A DNA stretch of 64,000 bases, from assembly GCF_002234675.1 (NCBI RefSeq), contig NC_019863.2:3772609-3836608 (forward strand), given 5' to 3'. The position numbers were made by a program, and so were the translations under genes. Source of the DNA: Oryzias latipes (Eukaryota > Chordata > Actinopteri > Beloniformes > Adrianichthyidae). This document shows positions 19,976-50,600 of this stretch, one piece after another (positions within the stretch are counted from its first letter, which is position 1; the number at the start of each line of letters is the position of its first letter). The notes under the pieces are model-generated. The model had not been told where the DNA came from, did no database searches, and saw nothing but the letters and a program-made list of their open reading frames with translations.

Positions 19976-20951
19976 TCTTTAAAGTGGAGTTCTTGATTTT
20001 CTATATTGTTCAAATGAACCTACCATTCGGTTATTTTGAACAGTGTCAATTTCTTTTAAGGGGGGCAAACCTACAAAATCAGCAGATCAAAAGCTTCCAC
20101 TGTATTAAGGAATGTGCACCAATAATACATCTAAATCTATCTAAAAATATATATATACACATAATAAGTCACGGATAATGACAGTCTTTCTGAGGGAGTT
20201 TTCAACAAGAGTTCACAAAAGAGAGCAGACTCATGAGTTGACAATATTTAATCAGAGAGTATGGAAATAATAATTAAAACAAAATAAAAATACATATGTC
20301 AACATGCACTTCACAACAATATATACTTGTATTGTTTCTAAAAAGATTGATACTCTAATCACAAAGTAGGCCTATGTGACATTACTTTGTACCTATGGCT
20401 GCACATCATTCTCCCCAAACAATTTCCTGTTCAAATGAAAAAAAAAAAGCCTGGTTGTTTGTATTTAATATTTACATTTTGCCAACTGTACAACCGACTA
20501 CTTCTGACAGTCACAGCTCTGCTGATTCTGAAATATCAGACCTACAAAGCAAGAAGAGATACTACAACATTCATTTGTTTGTATTTTGACAACTGGCATT
20601 TTGTTGCTCATATACATGCTGATCTGATGCCTCATTTACATCATAAAAGTCTCTGTATTACATAACTTTCTATCTCCCCCTGGGGGGTTCAAATCCATTT
20701 AAAGGCAACACCCCATGTTGCGTGAAATTTAAGAATTCAAATCTATCACTTTAATATTAATACTAACAAAAGCCCTGACTATTGACGCATGCTAAAAACA
20801 CAATACAATCAAACTATACAGCATATTTACTACGTACCCAAAGACAAAACTACGTTTGAAATTGTGTCACACAAATACTGATGGCAGATCATCAATTCGC
20901 TGCTCCATAAATAGCACTGAAGTCTCGTTTTCAGACTGCTGCTGCAGCCTC

Positions 20952-39190
<18,239 letters not shown>

Positions 39191-39211
39191 TGTGACAGGT
39201 CCAAGGATCAC

Positions 39212-41640
39212 CTGTTTCCAGAGATGGACAAAGACATGATGATAGGGGCATGGTGAAAGGGTCATTACACACACTTACTCATAGACTGCCCGGGTTTGTA
39301 ATCTTGACAGAGCAAAAATGTAAGACAAGGCCTAAGAAAGAGGATAAGACCGTGTTCCCTTTTCTGATGAAGACAAGACATGTTTAAAAATGTGCTTTGC
39401 TTGCGTCAGCCTTTTAGTCACCCACACTCCAAAGCTGTGGATCTTTTTGTTACAAAGAGCTTTTTAGAAGCTTAAACTTGGTGTAAAGACGTCCAAACGT
39501 TTTTAAGTCACGTCCGTGTGTTGCACACATGACCTGCCGTTTAAACAAGCGAAAACGCGTCACTGTGCATTGCAGGGCAGCAGGTACAGCTCATCCACGC
39601 GTCAGGCACAACCACGACCACATCGCCTTACTGTCTTATGTAAGAAAAAAGATGAGGAAAATAAATCCTGCATGTTTGCCAGGTAGCCCGACGCCTAAAT
39701 ATAACGACAGATTGGCCGGCATCTTTATGGATCCTCCAAGAAGTGTTCACTTCCCAGTCGCTGCCTGTTAGGCATGCAGGTTCTGAAACCTTTCAGCTGC
39801 AGGACTACAAAGGCAGAGCAAGCACCGACATGTCCCAGCAGAAACCCGCCGCGCTCCACAGGCAGGCTACACGCTTATCAAAGCCTGTGAGCCGGAGACA
39901 CCCAAAATAGGTGGGACAGGGGGAAAAAAAGAATGTTTCTTTCTTGAAAACGCTTCAGCACTCATCCTATAGGGCTTCATCAGACCGATCATCTGAAGTC
40001 CAGACGGCATGACTCAACCTCTAGACGAGTGAGCCCCTTCACCGAGAAAAAATAAGGCTTTCACAAAGAGAGGAGAGAATACCAAGGGTCACCTAGCTGC
40101 TGTTAGCCACCGTGTCCGGGTTTTTTGATGTGCTTCTTTCATTAATAGTCCCATTTCAAAAACAGGATGTGGATAAGATTCGGTTTAGTTTGAAGGTCTG
40201 GGACACCAATGAACCTAAGCGTCAGATTTCTCTAGCATTTCAGTTCGTTTAAGCTGAGCGTGTAAAATAATTCTGCTACATTTATTGAAAAAAAGAATGT
40301 TTCGGATTTCTCCTGATTGGTGTTTTGTTACTCGGATCATTAATTGAACTGAAACAAATCTCTGACCCAAAAAAATGGAGGTTTGGGCCAAACTGTGGTG
40401 AAGGTGAACTGTTGCATTCCTGCATCTCATCCTTATTGTGCTAAATTTAAGAAGAATGTATTCATTATTGTTTTATTACATTAATACAGCAGGCTTAGTA
40501 TGAGCCAACTGGACGGTTTTTCATCACTCACTTATTAGCAAATGGAAAAAAAGGCTTTAGTTCTGTAAAACATGTATTCAAAAGCAAAACTGTGACCCAA
40601 AAATGCCTCATATGAAACCAGAAGTTTGTGTTCTGATTGCTGTGATTTTATTACAACCTTCACCCACAAATGATCCAGACAAAACCCACGTTTTAGACGG
40701 TTCAGAACACTTGGTTTAGTTCTCGTGAGTTGCCCCCAAAGTGGGGCAGTGGGGCCAAACATCAATGGCAGTGAGTCATGCAGCTGCCGGCTCTCCTGCA
40801 CGGATGTGGCCGTCAGCTGTCTGTCTGAACGCAGGTGTCACCCTAACGTGTGAACCGGGCTCTGCCGTTCTGCTGCCAGACTTTTCTTCTTCCGCCCACG
40901 TCCGTATTGTCGTGCGGAGCTGCTGTGTAATCCGCGCAAAGGCGCCGCGCGGCACTCACAGGTGGGACCTGGCAGGAGCGCGCGTGGAGCTGTCACGCTT
41001 CACGGAGGCTGCTGGCTTGATTTCCACCCCTCTGCTTTGACCTCACAGCGCCATCCGCGCCAAAAGAAAACAAAAACAAAAAAAAGTGGGACACGCGAAC
41101 GCAGAACTAGAACAGAAACTCCCCATTAGCTGTACTTTGAAAAAACCGCGCAGATTTCATCTCGAAGAACCGACTGGGAAAAGTATTTTAGGTGACGTCG
41201 ACGGCAGATGAAAGCCGAAAAAGATGGATACTCGCCCCTCGAACTAAGGGAGGTCGGTTTGAGGAGGGAGGGAGGGGGGGTTTGGGGCTTTCAGCAACTT
41301 CAGGCAAACTGCAAACATCAAAGAGTTCGGGAAAAGTTCGTGTGGAAGTCGGTCTTACCTCACCTCGATCCGCGGAGCGGCGGCCCGAACCAACTTCTGA
41401 GTCTTCTCCCCGCTCGCTGCCGTTTTACGCTCCGATTCCGTCGTTTGAGGAAGTGTGGCGGGCTCTCGCTCGCACGGAGCTGTGACGTTTACCTGGCGCG
41501 CGCTCACACGCACGCACGCTCGCACGCACGCAGCAGCAGCTAGCGCTCGGGGCGTTGCTGTGCCCACTGTTGGCCCTGCGCTGGCCGCATTTGACCTGAC
41601 TGAAAGGTTCCTTTGTGGAGCAAAGCCTGTTTCGCTTTCA
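39212..41640 (-). promoter_or_regulatory. prkcd: prkcd 5' UTR intron, noncoding exon 1 and CpG-rich promoter (predicted)
   Basis: The prkcd start codon is preceded by an acceptor, CTGGAAACAG|GTGATCC, at 39212/39211. Upstream, the minus strand has a strong donor GTGAG|GTAAGACC at 41359/41358 at the edge of a CpG-dense region (about 40880-41620). I infer a noncoding first exon ending at 41359 and an intron 39212-41358. Nothing else was recognised in that intron. The exon's 5' limit cannot be set from sequence. Confidence 0.55.
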
Positions 41641-43160
41641 GGATGACGTTTCTCTGCCCCCCCCCCCCCCACCCCTTTTCTGGAGTCTGGCCTCACCTGT
41701 CAATCACCTGAGCTGAAAATCCCGAGGTGTCCATGCAGCTTTAATTGCACCTGTGCACGAGCATCTGCATTGTTCTTGATCTAGATGCCCTAGATAGACC
41801 CTGCACGCGGGGGGGGGAGAGGCTTTCTGTCTGCTTTTCTGTCCTTTTCTTTTCTTTTGAAACGCTGCTGTTGCAAGGGGTGGAGTCACGTGGCTGTTGC
41901 TGTAGTTTGCAGGGGCGGTTTTGAGGTTTCAGCTGTAAGGCTTTGCTCAAGAAGAAAAGAGGCGGATTTGGGTCTTGCTGCCAGAGTACAGTGTATACTG
42001 CTCAAAACTAGCACACGTCCTGGAAATTGCATGGCCTCCAAATTCCCCATCCTCTTCAGTCGTCTCCTGCTCACATCCACCCCCCCAGTTCACACACACA
42101 CACATGCGCATACACACCAACCAGAAGGAGAAAAGCTGATTTATGCCAAGTGAGCTATTTTGAACTGATTACAATAAAGAAATGCTGGCTGCAGGCGAAA
42201 GACAGATCTAAACGAGGAACAATAAACTCCTCTCGGATGGGTCCAAATCAAAAGCACAGTTTTCTCTGGGTTTCATTTTCTTTCAGTGGATCAAAGATTG
42301 AGTGTCGCAGCAACAAGCTTTACGCAGTTGTGGCTCATCGTTGCGCCAATGTTTCCCTTCCTTTGCTAAGGACTTGCATAACATTCTGACTCATGGCAGA
42401 GACTGGTAGTCCACAACAGTGTGCGTGTTTGTGTGTCCCATACACTTCTCTGACTTTGGGACTTCTTCAAAGAAACCGGGTTCTGCTTTTCTGCCTTTAG
42501 CAGGCACCCACACGCTCTACTCAACCACTGTCATCCACCTTGGACTGCATGGAGCAGGCGGATCTTCATCCCTCCGTGCACAGATTGAGAGGAACCTCAT
42601 GAACTATATAGACGATACATTTGGAGGAAGAGCGTTTTGTATTTCTTGTGAACTCACAGTGTTTGGTAGAATTCTTCCTTCATTCATTTTTATTAATCAA
42701 TGAATCAATTTATATTCCTATAACCTAAGATCGATCTCCTGGATCCATTTTAGATCAGTGAATCGAATCAAATAAGATAATTTAGAATGAACCGATTGTC
42801 AACCATAAATTATGAAATTAATTGTTGTTAAAATTAATCGTTACACCCCTAATAAAACGCCAAAAACATGTTTTTTTTTGAGTGGGTCTTTAATGATTTT
42901 TAGTTTAAGTTAGTGACACTTTGTTCTGGACAAATATCATCAATCAGGGCACAGAGCACAGGTTTAAATATTGTTTTTAATGAAAAAAAAGATTTATAAT
43001 TTTTACTGTCTTGTGGACAGCAGATATTTTTAGTTTTAGTTTTATGCTTTTCTAAACTTTAACAAACATGTCAAGTGAAATGGTAGGATAATTCGATTGC
43101 ATTTATTTGCCTCAGACATATCGATCTGCTGGATAAATCGATTCATCGTTGCACCCCTAG

Positions 43161-43500
43161 TTTTTAAAATGTTCTTGTAGCATTTTTCTCATAATGGAGG
43201 ACGTATGTAAATGAATTTAAGATTAAAACAGCATGTCTGAGTATTTCTTTATTCAAATCATGTCAGATCAAGAGGAGATGAAAACCTGCCGTTTGGAAAA
43301 TCTCTCAGATGTGACGCAGCAACTGCAATGGGCGGACCGAAGTCTCCCTGCTCCGCTCCATTCTGATCATCCACTGTCAGACAAATAGATCCATGAACGT
43401 CTTTGTTTTCCTCGTCTGAGCTGGAAGCTGGATCTAAACTGTACGGCTGGATAGCTACAGTACTGCCCACCATTTTTGTTGCAGTGATAATGTTTGGTTT
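43161..43500. mobile_element. Internal fragment of the CCCACTCC family
   Basis: TTCTTGTAGCATTTTTC...GCTCCGCTCCATTCTGATCA...CCACCATTTTTGTTGCAG matches, in complement, the inner part of the copy at 37517-38327. The ends are missing. Confidence 0.65.
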
Positions 43501-43687
43501 GGGTTGTGAGGGGCTATAAGCTTGCGGGAGAGCGTCTGAACAGATGGATGATGGGAAGTGGAGTTGGGCTTACTCCGTGCCAACAGTCCTGCCCACAACT
43601 CAGTTGTGAATTTTTAATGAACTCTTGCCGCTCTGCAGAAACTGTCCAGAAAATGGCAGAGGTTTTTTGAGTTTGCCTAAAAACGGC

Positions 43688-44070
43688 TCAATCATAAGTA
43701 AAAGAGCACAGGAAACGCTTTGAACATAGATCAGAAGATAGTTGGAGGGGGACTTTAAAACTTTGTGTCTCGAAAGGTATGAATTTCACATCAGACCAAT
43801 GCAAATAGACTGTTTTTAGCAGAAATGTTAAGCTTCTATAAACATCATTCCTTCCTGTGTTGCCAATGCTTTGGCCTCCTTTTGCATTAATGACATCACT
43901 GATGCTCCATGGTATGGAGCTGATCCACCTGTGGCTTTGCACAGGTGTAGTGGAAGCTCAGGTTGCTTTGACAGCTGCTATCAGGTCATCTGCATCGTTG
44001 AGTGTGGTCTCTCTCCTCTTCCTCTTAGCAACAGCCCTTAGATTTTTTAGGTCAGGTGAGAGTACTGTTC
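43688..44070 (-). pseudogene. Tc1-like transposase 3' fragment
   Basis: Translated on the minus strand it gives SPDLKNLRAVAKRKRRETT, LNDADDLIAAVKAT, a stop where the family has Trp, then WISSIPWSISDVINAKGG. This is the C-terminal end of Tc1/mariner-type transposases (SPDLNPIEN..., ...CHRLI.SMP.R...VI.AKG). The final catalytic Glu-region motif NPIE is damaged to K-N-L, and the reading frame is broken. Confidence 0.75.
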
Positions 44071-47000
44071 AGTTCAGCACAGTAACACTTTGTTCATTGA
44101 AGCAGCTTTCGGTACATTTAGCGGTGTGTAGAGGCTAAGTCTAGCTGGAAAATGAAATTAGCATCTACACACAGCTTGTCAGCAGAGGACGCCACAAATG
44201 GCTCTTCAATGTTCAGGTAGATTGCTTCTTTACTGTGGACCACAGACAAGAAACAAAGGACAGAAATCTATGTGCATTGATACTATAGACAATAGAAATT
44301 TTACTTTTTGAATGGATTTTAAAATGAACCTGCTGTAAAGTAACTTTTAGTTATAAAAAGAAAGACTTTTTAATTGAAAAAAGCACATTTTTGTGGTTCT
44401 ACTGCTGATTTCTTTAACAACTTTCCTTTACAAGAAGCTGCTGATGAGAGAAAATGTGCAAGAAACCAGAACACAACCCCATGTTACAACAGACGTTGTG
44501 GATGATATGATAAAGTACACAAAATAAAAGAGGAACTTTCAAACTCCAGAGTTTTCCATTTTGATGATTTGTTGCAGTAAAACCACAACGCTACAAAAAA
44601 AAAAAGGTAGTTTTCTCAGGTGTCGCTTTAAACTGTTGGTCATCTAGATCTTCTGCTTTAATGGTGCTTGATATAGTTTCACTCTTTGCCTCACAAATGA
44701 AAGCGTTCTAAAATTAAAACATCTTCAACAATTTGACAATTTAGAAAAGAGAATTTACGGGTGAAGAGCTGTAGATTGCAGAGGTAACAGAACTGGAGGG
44801 GAGTTAGGCTGAGGGTGCAAACCTATTTCAAATAAAAAAAACAGTTATAAGGAAAATTAGACTTCTGCAGCAGATTGTAGTCAAATAAAGTGTATTTTGT
44901 TGTTGCTTCAGACAAGAACAAACTTCCATCTTTGCAGACCAGACAACAAAGCTCCTCCACAAAATGCAAAAAATGTAAAGATTCTTGTTGCACGGCTTAA
45001 ATTAAGGTAGCAGTGATCTGCTTTTGTGAGTTGAAAAAAATCCTTTGGTCCAGTTCATTAAACAAAATAACAAATACTCAGCCATAGTTGCAGAGTGAAA
45101 GCTGAGTATTTTTTCCTGTTTGTCCTGGTAAAGGAAAGTGGGCTATTTTAAGCTTTAGGGGAGGTGGAATAGGTGTAACATTGGCATGAAGTGTGGGCAG
45201 CAAAGACTTTGCAAAGTGGGACAAAAGAGTGTGTCCCTTTCTTTTTCAAGCTTCTCTGCCTCTCCTCCTTTCTCCTTCTCCCCATCTTTGAAGGATGGAG
45301 AAAGTATAAAGTGTACACCCAGAAATGTCAAGCTGCTGTGAAGTAAACGGAGCCAGTTCTTTCTTTCAATTTTTAAAAATAAAAACATATAGCTATTGCA
45401 TAATTAGCTCTTTTCCATTCCCCCTGAGGATGTTCTGCCCACACAGCAGTAGGAAAGATGAGACGCCATGTTGTTGCAGCTCCAAAAAGATCTTTTAAAG
45501 CACAGCCTTCCCTTCTTAGCTCTAACACTGATGAGCAGGTTGTCGGTTTGAGTCTGTCCATATGTGCCAATGTCAGTTTCACCCGACTGGGCTGTGATGG
45601 CAACATAGGCGAAAAGCCACAACGAGGAAGTTAAGCTCAAATCTGTTTCGGCTACTGTTTTTAACCCGAGCTGTTAATGATTCGTAGAGCTGTTCACGTA
45701 CAACACAGCAGAATGCATTTGACCTCACTGAGTAGGCTGAGTGAACCATTGATTATTTGCCTCTCTCTGCATTGCTCCTGCCTGCAGCAGATTGGAAGAA
45801 GGATCATGACATTGTCCCTGCTGCACTGTAAGAGAAACCCAATCACAGGGAGGATTTGCACACTCTTCTGATCATAATAATCCACCATATTATTGAAAAC
45901 AAACGGGAGATTTAGCTGGTTTTCTAGTCGTTTTTTTTTAAACTTTCTTTCCATTACATATTTGATTGGTCTGAAAGCACAGGCAAATGACTTCCTTTTA
46001 AACGGAAATTACAAGCAGAAGTAAAAAAACAACCATGACAGATCTTTTTGTGTGCATGGACTGCGAGACAACACTCCAATTTGGATCTGTCGCTTAATTT
46101 TTGACCTTCAGTCACAGTTAACAGTTATTGAAAACTAAATGATTTCTCTACACTGAACTGCAGAGAGTTAAAGCAGCTGGCTCAACCAAGTAATTCAGTT
46201 CTTAGGATAATTGGGTTGATTAAAATGACAAAGTGGTAATTGGGGGAAAAGTGCAGTCAATCGTGACGCAGCCAGAACAGTGGCAGACCATGAAAACACT
46301 GAAAAATGGCAGAAGACAAGAAGTGGGGCTAGAAAGGCAGAGCAGGGTGATGAATGGTCTGTCCTTTAAATAGGACGGGGTTTTTGCAACTTTTCAGCAG
46401 GCCCAGAAAGCAAACTTTGTGCCTGATATTATTCTGGGTCACCTAGCCTCAGGGGAAGATGAGACGCAGAGCTGGCCTGGCCTTTCATTGGACGCACAAC
46501 ACACTGGTCTGAGTATCACTCAGTCCCCTGGTGTTGGATATGAAATATCTGCCAGCTTGATGCTTTATCAGAGCAAACCACACGTGGACTATATGTCGGC
46601 ACACGACACAAAATGTACAGTTTGACAAGTGGAGCGCAGGGAGTTGTGTTGTTTGAGCTGCCCTCCATCAGCAGTGTGGGAGGAAGTGTGCAACAACCTG
46701 CGGGACTTTCCCGTTCAGTCCTCATGCCATCTAGAGGACGTGATGAGAATGCAAAGAAAACACAGGCAGCTTCCATCACTGCAGCCACTTTTATATCCAT
46801 GTAAATACACATAAATCTCCATGTACAAATACAAAATCACTGATGATGTTGCTCAGAGCAGAGACTCCTGTCTTTGTGGTTACACTGATCAATAATCTTT
46901 TACACAAATATACATTTACTTTGCACTTATTGTAAAAAATTAAATTAAAATGCCCACAGTTTCCCAAAAGATCGCCAATTCTTTGCATCGGCTGAAGCTT

Positions 47001-47695
47001 TTGGTCTGCATATATGAAAAAGTACAACGTTCATTTTTAAATCTCTCTCGTTCTATATCTAAATCCGTGCAAAACAAACGATTGATTCACTGACGGCATC
47101 GTGTTTACATTCTTCTCTTGAGCTGGTGTGTACTTCCACATGCTTGTTATAAAGATAATTGAAAAATGCAGTAAAAAGAGCACTTTAAAACATTAAGGCA
47201 TGGCTAACAGACTAAATATGAGGCTGCTCCAGGTTTGATCCTTTGTGAGTCTGACAGGTTAGCTCCTTTTCTCAGCAGCATGTCAGTAGTCAAAGAAAAA
47301 CCATGCATCGCCTATTTAAGCAGCTTGATCAAAAAATAGGCCGATTTTATTGTCTGTCTTCTGAAAAACTCATGTGTAACAAGATCTAAGATCTAAGAAG
47401 TACTGATATAAAACAGGTGCTGGTGGGGTGCGGGACATTGCGGAGTGATGTTCCACACCAACAGGACCTTCTCCACTCGTGGCTCTCAGTATCACACCTG
47501 CTGTTGACAGCAGGCTATGTAGATGATCGTGTTCTCTCTCATGGAAGATGGTGTTTTCCTAATCTCAACACACTTTGTCAAGTTGCAACATGCAGACATA
47601 ACAAAACAAAACCGCCTTTGTTCCACTTCTATACACTGCAGTTTCACAGTCATTTGGGAGTTCATCAGAGGAGAAAGGCATCAGAGCGGCTGCAT

Positions 47696-50600
47696 CTATA
47701 AATTGGTGGCTTCCTCCATGGCGTTGACCCACCTGCATAAAGTAAAGATTATAGATTAGATTAAAGTTCATGCTTTAATGCCAAGTTTTATTGTTGACCT
47801 AGAGATTGAATGTAATTTTATGAACCTATAGGCACGGCGCCAGGGCAGAGCGGCCTGGGCCCACCCATCCGCAAATCACGCCCACCAGTACAGACGCTAT
47901 TGTATCGTCTCAGTTTGGCTCTCTGTATTGTCGCACCTTTAACCCTTGTGCTATCCTAGGCACTTTAACATTGGGAGTGGGGTCATCTAGACCCACTAGA
48001 CAGTGCTCTGAACCTTTTTTCTTCAGTGATTTGTGATCTTCACTGGTGTCCATGGATTACATGAAATCTTTCCACCTTTATCCACTTTTGTCATGGTAGG
48101 GAGAACACGTCAATGTAAGGGTGGGGTCATCTAAGATAGTACAAGGGTTAAATAGCTAAAAAAGTGGGCACAGAATGCACAAGCAGTAATAAAACTACTA
48201 AAACTATTTCAGCATCAGCGAAGCAAATGCAACAAAGCGCCGCAGTGTCAAGTATTAGCTCCGCCCCTTTACTCTGCTGTTTCAAAGTCTCCACTGCTGC
48301 TTGACAGCAGCAGCACTCAGATTCACTCCTCAGGCCTAGATGACCTTGGAGTTGATAAACCTGAGCTAATGCAACTCAAAAATGATCCAGCGCAATATTC
48401 TTCCGGAAAGAAACCCAGTTTCTCTGGTTTATGGAACCAAAACAGACCCTGGTGAGAATATTCAGCACAAAGTGATGCTGCAGATGGTTTCCATGCAGAC
48501 AGTTCATCCCTATTTGATTTGATCCCAGTGCTTTCTTGGAAATTCTCCTTTTTATGTTTTCATTTACATTAAAGGTTTAAATTCCTGTTGTGAGAGTTTA
48601 AATAAATGCATTTAAAAAGATTTTAAAAAAGACCCTCAAATGCAGAAATGTTTGCTCCTAAAAGTAAAAACTATATTCTCCATCACAGCTGTTCATTGAA
48701 TGTTGACCCTAAATGGGGAGTCCTAAGAAACCGGACATTAACGGAGTAATAATCATTACGTAACAGCTCCCGGTCTCCCATGTGTTGAGGGCTTCTCACC
48801 TTTGGGCTGTAAAGTTATCCTCCGCTTTGAAGGAGTAAAACAGAGTGTCTTTGTGGTAAAGCTGGAAGACGTTCGTCTCCTCCTCTCCTGCATATTTGTC
48901 AGACAGCTTCACCGTGAAACCCAGCAGAGGGAGACTTTCTGAGGCAATCCTCTCCTGCACATTGAGAAGAGATTAAGGGCATTTGTTACACAAATATAAT
49001 TCATGATTCTTAAAGCCCCACTCCGATCATCTCTTTAACTATTGTCAAAGTGTTACCAGTGGTCTTTTAATTCTGATGATGCAGTTTTAGCCTAAACCAA
49101 CACCTGTCGTTTTCTGGGACATAGTTCCTGCAGAACGGCAGGAGTTTATTAGATATACACCTCAGAGTTGTGGGCGGGGACGCTGGCACGGAGCAACCCC
49201 GCCCCACTTCCCCTTCCCCATTGCTTACACTGCAAACTATTTGAACCATGCAAAGATTTAAGTTTTTTTTTAGACATTCAATACATTATACCAGGTCTTC
49301 AGTTGTTTTAACTTCTCTTTACTCTACACTTTTCCAAGCTTTTTTCCAAATCAGCACAGTGGTGAATTGTTTGGTTAAAATCTAGGATCTAAAAATTGTA
49401 TTATCATCAAAATGAGGCAAAAACCTTTTTGCTCCATAGAAGAAAAGAACGTGATTCAAGAATGAAAAAACTACAATGTAATTTTTGGTTCTTTTTTGAG
49501 GATTTTAATTTAAATGTCAGTTAATGTTGACAAGTTAGACTGACTGGCTTTCATTGTTATTATTTTGAAAAGAAAAATTTAGATTAATGTTCCAAGACTA
49601 AGATCTAGTTTTAGATTTTGTGAGGATTTATTCTAAGATCAAATTCTTATTTTGCTCTTGCTCATGTTCCCATTTTGTTGTAAAATGAGTCATTTCCCCT
49701 TATTATACTAGTTTTTTGTCACTCTAATCAAAATAAACTTCATTTAGGTTAATACAAATTCAATAAATACAAATCATTTGCTTGGAACTGGCAAAAAACA
49801 AAACAAAACAACGTATTATTGAGCGGCATAACATTCGATTTGAAGTAATTCTTTCTTTTTTTTTCCCTTTTGGATGCCTGTGTGGTACTTCTCGTTTCTA
49901 GATTTCTATTTATATTTATTCATTTATACATTTTTGACAACCAGCTGAAACCCAGTTGGGGAATTCACACACTAAAGTCAACACATTTTAATATAAATAC
50001 ACCAAATAAATATGCTAAAACATTAAATATAATAAAATAAGAAGAGAAGGTCATTATTTCAATTTTTCACAAACCTTTGATGTTGAAAGACAAGATTTAG
50101 AAAGAGTCCGCAGTGAAAAATCAAGGTGAGGACAGGAAGCGATAAAAGTGTTTGCCAAAGTACAAATACGACAAAAATTGCCAAATTTAACAGTTAAAAC
50201 ACAAGCAAAAGGAACATGGAATAAAACAGTTTATAGTGTTGCTCGCTGTGGTTGATGGAGGCCAAAGCAGCCTGACAGAAATTACGTCATCAAGTTCCTC
50301 AAAAAGGTGAGATCTAAATGAACGTAGCGTGATTCTAATGTCTGGATGCTGAAAAACGTTAAGAGGCATTATTCTGAAGACAAACCCAAAGTCAAAACTG
50401 TATCTGTGCCTCTGGTTCGACCAACCAGCCACAAAAGGTATTTGAGTTGTACCGTCTCTGGTCTGGAGCTGGCAGCCCCAGACCAGATGAAGCTGACGTA
50501 TTCCAGAATGGGACAAATGTTGGCGTAATATGCCGATACAAGAGCTTTTAGGTCAGATTTTTCCTCTTCAGACTTACATTTACCATTTACTTTCTTGTGA

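Larger units (their letters stand above)
41641..47695. other. Gene-poor interval prkcd - fgd5
   Basis: I see no supported gene. It contains a C-run at 41658-41670, a short (CA)n at 42091-42105, ATCG-rich repeat ends around 42750-42855 and 43080-43160 (TTACACCCCTA, TGCACCCCTAG), a piece of the CCCACTCC family (43161-43500) and a Tc1-like fossil (43688-44070). The stretch 44100-47695 is unremarkable AT-rich DNA. TTTATT at 47346-47351 is a possible fgd5 poly(A) signal on the minus strand. Confidence 0.6.

Noticed and set aside
41208-41696. Overlapping open frames of about 110 residues near 41.4 kb
   Set aside because: They reflect stop-poor GC-rich sequence at the likely prkcd promoter; there is no start context or family similarity.
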